From CAYXOX01 sp964466745 (GTDB taxonomy: Bacteria; Pseudomonadota; Alphaproteobacteria; Rhodobacterales; Rhodobacteraceae): a DNA stretch of 54,710 bases. Of this stretch, positions 17,147 through 25,447 are shown in pieces. Below the pieces are notes generated by a model, which saw nothing but the letters and a program-made list of their open reading frames with translations, did no database searches and was not told the origin of the DNA. The stretch lies in NCBI GenBank assembly GCA_964466745.1, contig CAYXOX010000005.1, positions 1-54,710 of the forward strand, in the 5' to 3' direction. Each line of letters starts with the position of its first letter. Positions within the stretch are counted from its first letter, which is position 1. A program made the translations under genes and the position numbers.

Positions 17147-17807
17147 CGAGCGCCCCTTCGATCTGCCCGACAGTCGCTGTCCAGCCCACGATCGCGCCCT
17201 GCGCGCGGATCATGGCAAGCGTCGCCGCCTTGAATTCGGGGAAGTAGCTTTCGGTGGCGTCCTCCGCGAGGAGGCACTCGAAGCCGCGATCGTTTGCCTC
17301 GCGCATGGTTGTCTGCACGCAGACCTCCGTGGTCACACCGGCGAAGATCAGGCTCCGGGCGCCGATCCGCTTCAGCTCGGCCCCGAAACCCGTGGCGTGA
17401 AAGGCGCCCTTTCCGGGTTTGTCGATCACCGTCTCGCCCGGGGCCGGCGCCAGTTCCGGCACGATCTCGGCCCCCGCCTCACCCGCGATCAGGATCCGGC
17501 CCATGGGCCCCGCGTCGCCGATCCGGAGGCTGGGCGCGCCGCGGCTCCGCTTCGCGGGCGGGCAGTCCGACAGGTCCGGGCGGTGGCACTCGCGGGTGTG
17601 GATCACGGGCAGCCCCGCGCGCCGGGCCGCGGCGAGCAGGCGCGCGACCGTGGGCACGATGGCCTGCAGCGGCGCCACGTCGTTGCCCAGCGCGGCACCG
17701 AAACCGCCCGGCTCCACGAAATCGCGCTGCATGTCGATCACGACAAGCGCGGTGGCGGCAGGATCGAAACGGTAGGCGAAGGGCCGGGCACCCGTGATCT
17801 CCTTCAT
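17139..17807 (-). CDS. Isochorismatase-fold cysteine hydrolase, paralogue of biuret hydrolase
   Basis: A 222-aa protein. The triad Asp25 (VVIDMQRDF), Lys133 (DKPGKGAF) and Cys163 (TTEVCVQTT) is intact, with Gln203 in RAQGAIVG. It shares with the neighbour at 19333 the HTRE-HRPDLSD, PGETVIDKPGKG and TTMREANDRGFECLLAED segments, but differs around the substrate pocket (FHATGF versus FCATDL; EVCVQ versus DVCVS). It is therefore probably an amidohydrolase for a related urea-type amide. Triuret hydrolase (TrtA) also belongs to this fold and is one candidate; an N-carbamoyl or ureido amide is another. ATGA overlap with the ATPase gene upstream. Confidence 0.82.
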   Translation of the reverse strand: MKEITGARPFAYRFDPAATALVVIDMQRDFVEPGGFGAALGNDVAPLQAIVPTVARLLAAARRAGLPVIHTRECHRPDLSDCPPAKRSRGAPSLRIGDAGPMGRILIAGEAGAEIVPELAPAPGETVIDKPGKGAFHATGFGAELKRIGARSLIFAGVTTEVCVQTTMREANDRGFECLLAEDATESYFPEFKAATLAMIRAQGAIVGWTATVGQIEGALDV

Positions 17808-19336
17808 GCCGCGTGCCCCCCCATGTGATGCCCGATCTCGGCACGGTCGGCCTCGGCAGCCGGCCTGTCGTAGGCGATCCGCCCCTCGGACATCACCAGC
17901 ACCCGGTCGGCAAGCTCGATGATCTCGTCGAGGTCTTCCGACATCAGCAGCACCGCCGCGCCTGCGTTCCGCGCGGCCATGATCTGCGCGCGGATCTCCG
18001 CCACGGCGGTGAAATCGAGCCCGAAACACGGGTTCGAGATGATCATCAGATCGACCTCCCCTGTCAGTTCCCGCGCCAGCACGGCGCGCTGGACGTTGCC
18101 CCCCGAGAGCGATGCCATCGGGCTGTCGAGCGAGGCCGTCTTGACCTTGAACGCTGTCACCAGATCGTCGGCGCGCCTGCGCATTTCCCGCCCCGAAAGC
18201 CAGAAGCGCGTTCCCTTGCCGTTCAGATCGAAGGTGCGGAAACCAATGTTCTCGGTGACGGACATGCGCGGCGCGCAAGCGTTGTGCAGCGGCTCCTCGG
18301 GAAGGTAGCGCACGCATTTCACGCGCGCCTCGCTGCGCGTTGCGTGATAGCGAGCGCCCTTCACGCGGATCACCCCGGCCGCGAGCGGGCGCTGCCCCGT
18401 CAGCACCTCCATCAGCTCCATCTGCCCGTTGCCCGAGATGCCGGCAACGCCCACGATCTCGCCGGCCCGCACCTCCAGCCGCTCGATGGCGATCTCGCGC
18501 AGGCCCGAGCGGTCGCGCGCCCTGGCGCCGGTAACCGTCAGGACCGGCGCGCCGGGCTTTCCCTCGCGCGGGGCGGGATCGGCGAGCTTGGCGTCGCCCA
18601 TCATCATGCGGGCCATGTCCGCATGGCCGAGATCGGCCACGGGCGCCGTGCCCACCAGCCTGCCCCGTCGCAGCACCGAAACCGTGTCGGCGTAGGCCGT
18701 CACCTCGCGGAACTTGTGGGTGATCATGAGCACGGTGATTTCCCCGGCCCGGCAGAGCGTCTGCACATGGCCCAGCACCTCGTCGGCCTCGTCGGGGGTG
18801 AGCACCGAGGTCGGCTCGTCGAGGATTAGAAAGCGACGGCCGAGGTAGAGCTGCTTGAGGATCTCCAGCTTCTGCTTCTCCCCCGCCGAAAGCGCCCGCA
18901 CCGGCTGGTCGAGCGGAACGGCGAAGGGCATGGCGGACATGAACGCTTCGAGACGCGCGTTCTCGGCGCGCCAGTCGATCACCCGCGGCGTGTCCTGCCG
19001 TGCGATCACGAGGTTCTCCGCAGCCGTAAGCGAGGGAACCAGCGTGAAATGCTGGTAGACCATCCCGAGGCCCCGGGCATGGGCGTCGCGCGGATCGGCG
19101 ATGCGCGCCTCGCGCCCGTCCACGAGCATCTCGCCGGCGCTGGCGTGATAGAAGCCCATCATGCACTTCACGAGCGTGGACTTGCCGGCACCATTCTCGC
19201 CCAGAAGCGCGTGGAAGCTGCCGGGCGCGAAACGGATCGACACGTCCTCGAGCGCGGTGAAGCCGCCGAAACGCATGGTCATGCCCAGCGTTTCGACGCC
19301 AAGAGCCCCCTCCGGGGTATGGGTGGGCGAACTCAT
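17804..19336 (-). CDS. Two-domain ABC importer ATPase (BMP/nucleoside-like class)
   Basis: A 510-aa protein with tandem ATPase domains, as in RbsA/YufO-type importers. Domain 1 has Walker A GENGAGKST (about residues 46-54), signature ALSAGEKQKLEI and Walker B FLILDEPTSVL. Domain 2 has a degenerate Walker A-like GISGNGQME, signature SLSGGNVQRAVLA and IISNPCFGLD in place of a canonical DEP, as is usual for this class. It partners the permeases at 21051 and 21974 and the BMP protein at 23103, but is separated from them by two hydrolase genes, which ties the enzymes to the imported substrate. ATG at 19336 overlaps the upstream stop. Confidence 0.9.
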   Translation of the reverse strand: MSSPTHTPEGALGVETLGMTMRFGGFTALEDVSIRFAPGSFHALLGENGAGKSTLVKCMMGFYHASAGEMLVDGREARIADPRDAHARGLGMVYQHFTLVPSLTAAENLVIARQDTPRVIDWRAENARLEAFMSAMPFAVPLDQPVRALSAGEKQKLEILKQLYLGRRFLILDEPTSVLTPDEADEVLGHVQTLCRAGEITVLMITHKFREVTAYADTVSVLRRGRLVGTAPVADLGHADMARMMMGDAKLADPAPREGKPGAPVLTVTGARARDRSGLREIAIERLEVRAGEIVGVAGISGNGQMELMEVLTGQRPLAAGVIRVKGARYHATRSEARVKCVRYLPEEPLHNACAPRMSVTENIGFRTFDLNGKGTRFWLSGREMRRRADDLVTAFKVKTASLDSPMASLSGGNVQRAVLARELTGEVDLMIISNPCFGLDFTAVAEIRAQIMAARNAGAAVLLMSEDLDEIIELADRVLVMSEGRIAYDRPAAEADRAEIGHHMGGHAA

Positions 19337-20028
19337 GGCAGGCCGGCGATGAACGTCGCGGAGTCGCAGACCGCACCGAAAACGCCGCCCTGCATCGTCA
19401 CCATCTTGAGCGCGGCGTCGTGATTGCCCCGATCGGTCGCTCCGCAGCAATCGGCAAGCACGAGGCATTCGAAACCACGGTCGTTCGCCTCGCGCATGGT
19501 AGTGGAAACGCACACATCGGTGGTGATGCCGCAGATCACGAGGTTGTCGATCCCGCGGGTGCGCAGGATCAGCTCGAGGTCGGTGGCGCAGAAGCTTCCC
19601 TTGCCCGGCTTGTCGATCACCGTCTCACCGGGAAGGGGCGCCAGTTCGGGGATGATCTCCCATCCGGGCTCTCCACGCACGAGGATCTTCCCGCAGGGGC
19701 CCGGATCGCCGATGCCCGCGCCGATGCGCTGCGAGCGCCAGCGCTTGTTCGGCGGAAGGTCCGCAAGATCGGGGCGGTGCCCCTCACGGGTATGCAGGAC
19801 GTGATAGCCCTTCGCGCGCATGGCGGCGAGCACGGCCCTGATCGGCTCGATGGGCGCCCGCGTGAGCGAGAGGTCGTACCCCATCGCGTCGACATAGCCC
19901 CCGTTCCCGCAGAAATCGGTTTGCATGTCGATGACGATCAGCGCCGTGTTGCCGGGCGTCAGATCGCCGTTCCAAGGCCATGGATACGGATCGGCCTCGA
20001 TGGTCCTGAGGTCTGCTGCATCCTTCAT
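19333..20028 (-). CDS. biuH: Biuret hydrolase-like isochorismatase-family amidohydrolase
   Basis: A 231-aa protein; biuret hydrolase converts biuret to allophanate and NH3. The N-terminal EADPYPWPWNG, then IDMQTDFCGNGGYVD, MGYDLSL, HTREGHRPDLADLP, NKRWRSQRIGAGIGDPGP, DKPGKGSFCATDLEL and GITTDVCVSTTMREANDRG, closely resemble my memory of the structurally characterised rhizobial BiuH. The triad is Asp34, Lys143, Cys173, with Gln213 (TMQGGVFG) in the expected pocket position. AtzF in the same operon supplies the next step. The start at 20028 overlaps the AmiF stop (ATGA). Sequence identity was judged by recall, not by alignment. Confidence 0.85.
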   Translation of the reverse strand: MKDAADLRTIEADPYPWPWNGDLTPGNTALIVIDMQTDFCGNGGYVDAMGYDLSLTRAPIEPIRAVLAAMRAKGYHVLHTREGHRPDLADLPPNKRWRSQRIGAGIGDPGPCGKILVRGEPGWEIIPELAPLPGETVIDKPGKGSFCATDLELILRTRGIDNLVICGITTDVCVSTTMREANDRGFECLVLADCCGATDRGNHDAALKMVTMQGGVFGAVCDSATFIAGLP

Positions 20029-21041
20029 TCGGCAGCCTCCCGCGTGCGCTCGCCATAGGCCCGGGTCGGGGCGGGGAACCCTTCGCCGGTTCCGTCGGTC
20101 ACCTTCACCTCGTCCTCCCAGGGGAGCCGGTAGCGCCCCGCGGCGAGATCGGTCATGTAGCTGTAGGGGCAATCCTGCGCGCCGCCCTTCACGGCGACGT
20201 AACCGCGGTGCCCGAGCTGGTAGATGTTGTTCTCCACGCCCCAGCCCGCGCGCGCCTCGCGCACGAGATCGGGGCGCACCTCCGCCGTGATGATCTCGTC
20301 GGCGCGGCCGGAGGTGCCGTGGGCCAGGACCGTTCCGTCGAAGTTCACGATCATCCCCTCGCCCATGCTGTCGAAGCTCCCGTCCGAGCCGCACATGCAG
20401 ACATTCGCCGTGACCATCAGGTTGCAGAAGGCGTTCGCCTGGTTGGTGAAGCGCCAGCTCTCGCGGATGGGGGCGGTATAGCCCGCGGTGCGCAGCATGA
20501 TCTCGGCGCCCTTGTAGGCGGCCTCGCGCGCCGTCTCGGGGAACATGCCGTCATGGCAGATGATGAGGGCGAGCTTGCACCCGTTGGGCCCGTCGATCAC
20601 CGGGATGCCGAGATCTCCCGGCTCCCACGGCTCCACCGGCACCCACGGGTGCAGCTTGCGATAGTAGAGCTTCACCTCGCCCGCGTTGTCGATCACGAGC
20701 CCGGTGTTCCAGGGGTTTCCGCCGGGGTTCGCCTCCATGAGGGAAAAGCAGCCCCAGATATCGTTGTCGATGCACGCCTGCCGGAACGCGGCGACCTCTG
20801 GCCCGTCCATCCTGCACATGATGGCCGGGCTCGTGTCCATCGAAAGGCCGTGCAGCGCGTATTCGGGGAATACCACGAGGTCCATCGTCCCCATGTTGCG
20901 CCGCGCCTTGCCGACCATCTGCACGATCCGGTCCGTCTGGCGGGCCAGATCCTCCGGCGTTTCGACGACGGGCAGCTGAAGCTGCACCAGGCCGATGACC
21001 ACGCCGGCGGGCGACTTGTTCAGACCTCCAAGGCCGTTCAT
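20025..21041 (-). CDS. amiF: Formamidase (AmiF type), nitrilase superfamily
   Basis: A 338-aa protein; AmiF hydrolyses formamide to formate and NH3. The nitrilase triad is Glu60 (VVFPEYALHG), Lys129 (YYRKLHPW) and Cys162 (IICHDGMFPE). These are at or 4 residues from the Helicobacter AmiF positions (60, 133, 166). AmiF-specific segments include EPWEPGDLGIPV, ENNIYQLGHRGYVA and DLAAGRYRLPWED. It sits between the permeases and the biuret hydrolase, which is not a usual biuret-pathway position. It could release formate or ammonia from a formylated ureide, or may have drifted to another short amide. ATG at 21041, 9 bp after the permease stop. Confidence 0.88.
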   Translation of the reverse strand: MNGLGGLNKSPAGVVIGLVQLQLPVVETPEDLARQTDRIVQMVGKARRNMGTMDLVVFPEYALHGLSMDTSPAIMCRMDGPEVAAFRQACIDNDIWGCFSLMEANPGGNPWNTGLVIDNAGEVKLYYRKLHPWVPVEPWEPGDLGIPVIDGPNGCKLALIICHDGMFPETAREAAYKGAEIMLRTAGYTAPIRESWRFTNQANAFCNLMVTANVCMCGSDGSFDSMGEGMIVNFDGTVLAHGTSGRADEIITAEVRPDLVREARAGWGVENNIYQLGHRGYVAVKGGAQDCPYSYMTDLAAGRYRLPWEDEVKVTDGTGEGFPAPTRAYGERTREAAE

Positions 21042-21050
21042 GGATCTCTC

Positions 21051-21974
21051 CTATTTGGTGATGGAAAGCTCGCCCGGCGCACCGGTGATCGCGCGCGTGG
21101 GCGAGGAGGTTGCGATCAGCACGCCGAGCGTGAGCACGTAGGGCGCCGCGTAGAAGAGGTAGTAGCCGGTGGAGACCCCGACCGATTGCAGCGCCGGGCC
21201 CAGCGCCCCGGCCGCGCCGAAGAGAATCGCCGCCCAGAAGCAGGCGATGGGATTCCAGCGCGCGAAGATCACCAGCGCGACGGCCATCAGCCCCTGGCCC
21301 GAGGAGATCCCCTCGTTCCAGCTGCCGGGGTAGAAGAGCGAAAGATAGGCCCCGCCCACCCCCGCGAAGGCGCCGCCGGCGGCCGTGGCGAAGGTGCGCA
21401 CCAGCGCGGGCCGGATGCCCATGGCCCGCGCCGCATCCGTGGAATCGCCCACCACGCGGATGACGAGGCCCACCCGCGTCGCGCGGAACATCCACCAGAG
21501 CGCCACGGCGGCCACGAGCCCGATCAGGAAGAGCACGTTCACGTTGAGCGCCGCACGAACCTGCGGCAGATCCGACCACCAGCCGAAGGGGATCGCCGGC
21601 AGATCGGGCGCAACAGGCTGGATGAACGGCTTGCCGAAGTAGAAGGCGAGCCCCATGCCGAGCAGCATCATCGCGATGCCGATGGCGATGTCGTTCACCT
21701 TCGGCAACGAGCAGATCAGCCCGTGCACCAGCCCGAAGACGCTGCCCGCGGCGGCGGCCGCCAGCACCCCGAACCACGCCGAACCGGTCAGGTAGGCCAC
21801 GGCATAGCCGGACATGGCGCCGAAGACGAGCGTGCCCTCGAGGCCGAGGTTGATGCGCCCGGAGCGCTCGGTGAGCACCTCGCCGAGCGAGACGAACAGG
21901 AAAGGCGTCGACACCCGGATCGCGCCGCCCAGCATGGCGAGCGGGATCGCCCAGAGGCCCAGGTCACCGTCCAT
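21051..21974 (-). CDS. BMP-type ABC importer permease (second subunit)
   Basis: A 307-aa membrane protein of the RbsC/YufQ (BPD_transp_2) family with about 8-10 helices. Landmarks are the cytoplasmic ERSGRINLGLEGTLVFGA motif typical of nucleoside/BMP permeases, KVNDIAIGIAMMLLGMG and GDSTDAARAMGI. ATG at 21974 overlaps the preceding permease stop by one base (TGATG). A TTG 15 bases upstream opens the frame but lies inside the neighbour. It forms a heterodimer with the product of 21974-23092. Confidence 0.88.
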   Translation of the reverse strand: MDGDLGLWAIPLAMLGGAIRVSTPFLFVSLGEVLTERSGRINLGLEGTLVFGAMSGYAVAYLTGSAWFGVLAAAAAGSVFGLVHGLICSLPKVNDIAIGIAMMLLGMGLAFYFGKPFIQPVAPDLPAIPFGWWSDLPQVRAALNVNVLFLIGLVAAVALWWMFRATRVGLVIRVVGDSTDAARAMGIRPALVRTFATAAGGAFAGVGGAYLSLFYPGSWNEGISSGQGLMAVALVIFARWNPIACFWAAILFGAAGALGPALQSVGVSTGYYLFYAAPYVLTLGVLIATSSPTRAITGAPGELSITK

Positions 21975-23092
21975 CAGGCGGTCCTCCAACGTTCGGGAGC
22001 GAAGATGCGGAACCGGCCGTAGAGCGTTTCCGAGAGCAGGATCGCCACGAAGACGAAGCCCTGCAGCACCAGCACCGTGGCATCCGGCAGCCCCATGCGG
22101 CGCTGGATGAGGCCGGAGGAGGCCTCCAACCCGGCCAGCAGAACCGCCACCGGGATGATGGCCAGCGGGTTGTGCCGCGCGAGAAAGGCGATGAGGATGC
22201 CGTTATAGCCATAGCCCATGGCGAGCGATGCGTTGGCCGAACCGTGGACGGCGGCCACCTCGAAGGCGCCGGCAAGCCCGGCAAAGGCGCCGCCCAGCGC
22301 GGTGAAGGCGATGATCAGCCGGCCCACCGGCAAGCCCTGCACCTGCGCAGCGCGCACGTTGCCCCCCGCGATGCGCGCCGCGAACCCCCATGTCGTGCGG
22401 TCGATCAGAACCCAGGAGAGCACGCAGGCGAGAACCCCGGCGGCGAGGCCCCAGTGCACGTCCCATCCCGGGATGTCGCCGATCCTGAGGTGTTCGGCCA
22501 GCGGCGCGGTGGACGGCTTGTTCAGGCTCGCAGGATCGCGGAGCGGACCTTCCACGAGATGGTTCATCAGCGCGATGGCGATATAGGCCATCAGCAGGCT
22601 TGCGATGGTCTCGTTGACGCCCCGGTAATGGCGCAATGCGCCGACCGCTCCGATCCAGAGCGCGCCGGCGATCCCGCCCGCGGCCGCCAGCAGGGGAATG
22701 GCCATCAGCCCCGGCAGGCCGGAAAGCGCGCCGGCAAGGGCCCCGCAGGCCACCCCTCCGAGAACGATCGCCCCCTCCCCGCCGATCACGACGAGCCCGA
22801 GCCGGGCCGGCAGCGCCACGCAGAGCGCTGCGAAGAGAAGCGGCGCCGTCCGCGAGAGCGTGTTCTGCCAGGAGAAGGCGGAGCCGAACCCGGCCTTGTA
22901 GACCAGCGAATAGAACTCCGCGGGACTCTTGCCCTGCGTCATGAGGAACAAGCCGAAGACGGCAAGCCCAGCAAGGAGTGCGCAAAACGGAATGACGACG
23001 GCCTCGGACCGGCGGGCAAGCGCCGCCAGCCAGCCCTCGGGCGAGAAGAGGCCCCGCTGGCCAGGGCTTACCGAAGGGTCGACCGTCGCCAC
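21974..23092 (-). CDS. BMP-type ABC importer permease (first subunit)
   Basis: A 372-aa membrane protein of the BPD_transp_2/YufP family: a first helix at about 33-52, then SRTAPLLFAALCVALPARLG, LVVIGGEGAIVLGG (the conserved N-x-G-x-E-G-like turn) and YRGVNETIASLLMAYIA, which is characteristic of nucleoside-type permeases. A 60-residue insertion between helices (LVEGPLRDPASLNK to WDVHWG) is normal for the larger subunit of the pair. It starts 10 bp after the BMP protein gene. Confidence 0.88.
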   Translation of the reverse strand: MATVDPSVSPGQRGLFSPEGWLAALARRSEAVVIPFCALLAGLAVFGLFLMTQGKSPAEFYSLVYKAGFGSAFSWQNTLSRTAPLLFAALCVALPARLGLVVIGGEGAIVLGGVACGALAGALSGLPGLMAIPLLAAAGGIAGALWIGAVGALRHYRGVNETIASLLMAYIAIALMNHLVEGPLRDPASLNKPSTAPLAEHLRIGDIPGWDVHWGLAAGVLACVLSWVLIDRTTWGFAARIAGGNVRAAQVQGLPVGRLIIAFTALGGAFAGLAGAFEVAAVHGSANASLAMGYGYNGILIAFLARHNPLAIIPVAVLLAGLEASSGLIQRRMGLPDATVLVLQGFVFVAILLSETLYGRFRIFAPERWRTA

Positions 23093-23102
23093 TGCGCGCG
23101 CC

Positions 23103-24227
23103 CTAGGAAGTCGAACCCAGAACGCCCTCGACGAGGTAGTCCATGCTCTCGAGCACGATGTCGGTCTCCACGAAGCTCTCGCCCGCGCCGAGGATCTGGC
23201 TGCCGGTGTTGTCCATCAGCGGGCCTTGGTAGGCGGCGAAACCGCCCTTCATCATCTCGGCCATCGTCGCCTCGAACTGGTTTCGCGCGGCGTCCGTCAC
23301 GGCGGGGCCCAGCGGCGACATCTTGATGTAGCCCTCGGCAAGACCGCCGCGGTCAAAATTGTCGATTGTCCCGCCGTCGAGCACCGTCTGCACCATGCGC
23401 GTGTAGACGCCGGGCCAGTTCCATTCCGCGCCGGTCAGGTATTTCTCGGGGGCGAGCGGCGCCTGGTTCGCATGATAACCGCAGACGTAGCAATCGCGCC
23501 CCGCCGCCGTCTCCATCACCACCTTCGGGCCATCGACATGGCAGGTGATCACGTCGCAGCCCGCATCGGCCAGCGCGTTGGTGGCCTCCGCCTCCTTCAC
23601 CGCGAGCGACCATTCGCCGGTGAAGATCACCTGGCAGGTGATCGACGGGTCCACCGAGCGCGCGCCGAGCAGGTAGGAATTGATGTTCTGCAGAACCTGC
23701 GGGATCGGCTTTGCTGCAACGAAACCGAGCTTCCTGGTTGTGCTCATGTGGCCCGCGACGATGCCGTTGAGATATTGCCCGAGCCCGATGTAGCCGAAAT
23801 AGCTGCCCACGTTCGAGGGATGCACGCCCTCCTGCCACAGCCCGGCCGCATGCTGGAAGCGCACGTCGGGATATTTCGGCGCGATCTCAAGGATATGGGG
23901 GTCGAAATAGCCGAAGGAGGTGGGGAAGATCAGCGACGCGCCGTCGAAGTTGATCATTGATTCCATGGAGTTCTGAACGTCCACGGTCTCGGCGACGTTC
24001 TCTTCTTCCACCACGGTGACACCGGCCATTTCCTTTACTGCGGCCGCGCCCTCGGCGTGCGCCTGGTTGTAGCCGAAATCGTCCTTCGGGCCGACGTAGA
24101 TGAAGCCCACCGTCAGCGTGTCCTGGGCGAAGGCGCGGGGGGCAGCCAGCGGTGCGAGCGCACCGGCCGTGGCGAAGGCGGCGCTGCCGCGCAGGAAGCC
24201 GCGGCGAGACAAGGGAGTGCGTGTCAT
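23103..24227 (-). CDS. BMP-family (Med/PnrA-like) periplasmic substrate-binding protein, Tat-exported
   Basis: A 374-aa protein. The N-terminus MTRTPLSRRGFLRGSAAF has a twin-arginine S-R-R-x-F-L motif followed by an alanine-rich stretch ending AFA-QD, so export is by Tat. The mature part is a BMP-family type 1 binding fold: VGFIYVGPKDDFGYNQAH, IFPTSFGYFDPHILEIA, NSYLLGARSVDPSI, DVITCHVDGPKVVMET. This family binds nucleosides, purines and, in ureide clusters, urea-like amides. It is the first gene of the nine-gene operon and faces the LysR gene across 159 bp that hold candidate operators. Confidence 0.9.
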   Translation of the reverse strand: MTRTPLSRRGFLRGSAAFATAGALAPLAAPRAFAQDTLTVGFIYVGPKDDFGYNQAHAEGAAAVKEMAGVTVVEEENVAETVDVQNSMESMINFDGASLIFPTSFGYFDPHILEIAPKYPDVRFQHAAGLWQEGVHPSNVGSYFGYIGLGQYLNGIVAGHMSTTRKLGFVAAKPIPQVLQNINSYLLGARSVDPSITCQVIFTGEWSLAVKEAEATNALADAGCDVITCHVDGPKVVMETAAGRDCYVCGYHANQAPLAPEKYLTGAEWNWPGVYTRMVQTVLDGGTIDNFDRGGLAEGYIKMSPLGPAVTDAARNQFEATMAEMMKGGFAAYQGPLMDNTGSQILGAGESFVETDIVLESMDYLVEGVLGSTS

Positions 24228-24309
24228 GGATCGGGTCTCCTCGATGAGGGGCCGGCGCGGCGCCCGTGTGCCGCTCCGGAGGGATGGAATTGCAGCGCTG
24301 ATGGTGGGG

Positions 24310-24368
24310 CAGACAACTGCTGCTGTCGTCTGCTAAGTTTGCACCGGACTGCTGCACTGGTTGCAGCA
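24310..24368. promoter_or_regulatory. Candidate LysR-type operator region
   Basis: Between the divergent BMP and LysR genes lie three nested dyads: CAGAC/GTCTG (24310-24332), the T-N11-A element TGCTAAGTTTGCA (24331-24343) and a perfect 7-bp dyad TGCTGCA-ctggt-TGCAGCA (24350-24368). Regular spacing on one face of the DNA is typical of recognition and activation sites of LysR regulators. Regulation is inferred. Confidence 0.55.
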
Positions 24369-24386
24369 CTCAGACCGGAAGATTCC

Positions 24387-25292
24387 ATGCCCGACCGACA
24401 TCTCGCGCCGCTCGCCTATATCGACGCGATCGCGCGCGCCGGCTCCATCCGCAAGGCGGCCGACTCCCTCGCGATAACCTCGTCGGCGCTCAACCGGAGG
24501 GTTCTGGCGCTGGAGGAGGAGTTCGGCGTGCCGATCTTCGAACGCCTCCCGCGGGGTGTGCGGCTCTCCACCGCCGGCGAGCTCCTGATCGCCCATCTCC
24601 GCCGCCAGAGTTCGGAGCTCGAGAAGCTCAAGAGCCAGATCGCCGATCTTTCGGGCGAGCGGCGCGGCCATGTGCGCATCGCGTGCAGCCAGGCGCTTCT
24701 GCCCTATTTCCTTCCCGAGCAGATCTCGCGCTACCGTGCCGCGCATCCGGCGGTGACCTTCGATGTCCGCGTGCGCGATCGCGCGGCGGCCGAACAGGCG
24801 CTGGTGGACATGTCGGCCGATATCGCGCTGGTGTTCGAGCCCGTACGCATCCGCGAGGTGCAGGTGCTCATCAGCGTCCGCCAGCCGGTTTTCGCCGTCA
24901 TGGCGGAAGACCACCCGCTTGCTGCCGGCAAGACGGTGCGGCTGCGCGATTGCGCCGCCTACCCCGTGGCACTGCCGGCCTCGCAATACGGCGTTCGGCA
25001 CCTGATCGACATGGCGCTGATGCGCTCATCGGTGGAGCTGCAGATCGCGCTCGTCTCCGACAGTTTCGAGTTCCTGCGCCGCTATCCGCGAAAGGAACGG
25101 CTGCTCTCGTTCCAGATTGCCGTCGGCCTGCCGCGCGGTGACGGCGAAGGGATCGTCTCCCGCCCGGTCGACAGGCGCGACGTGCCCGAAGGGCTGCTCT
25201 ACCTCTGCCAGCTCCGAGGCAGGACGCTTCCCGTGGCGGCCGCCAAGTTCGCCCAGCAGATGGAAGCGGTTCTGGAGCTGGACTACAGCTGA
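24387..25292 (+). CDS. LysR-family transcriptional regulator of the ureide operon
   Basis: A 301-aa protein. The N-terminal HTH (about 1-65: IARAGSIRKAADSLAITSSA, then RVLALEEEFGVPIFERLPRG) is followed by the linker helix and an effector-binding domain (about 90-295: RIACSQALLPYFLPEQISRY; FAVMAEDHPLAAG). ATG at 24387 gives the standard LysR length; the frame opens further upstream in the operator region but is not protein-like there. It is divergent from the BMP-led operon and is expected to activate it in response to the substrate or an intermediate. Confidence 0.85.
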   Translation: MPDRHLAPLAYIDAIARAGSIRKAADSLAITSSALNRRVLALEEEFGVPIFERLPRGVRLSTAGELLIAHLRRQSSELEKLKSQIADLSGERRGHVRIACSQALLPYFLPEQISRYRAAHPAVTFDVRVRDRAAAEQALVDMSADIALVFEPVRIREVQVLISVRQPVFAVMAEDHPLAAGKTVRLRDCAAYPVALPASQYGVRHLIDMALMRSSVELQIALVSDSFEFLRRYPRKERLLSFQIAVGLPRGDGEGIVSRPVDRRDVPEGLLYLCQLRGRTLPVAAAKFAQQMEAVLELDYS

Positions 25293-25447
25293 TGGCGGAG
25301 CGCGTGGGCGCCCGCGCGCCATTCCGCCGCAACACCGGGCGGGGAAAGCACATGGCGGCGCCTGCGCCCCCCGATCCTGAACCGGCATTCAGCGAAAAAG
25401 CGGAACCGGCGGCACGATACGCTCCGCATGCACCGCTTGGCGCCGGG

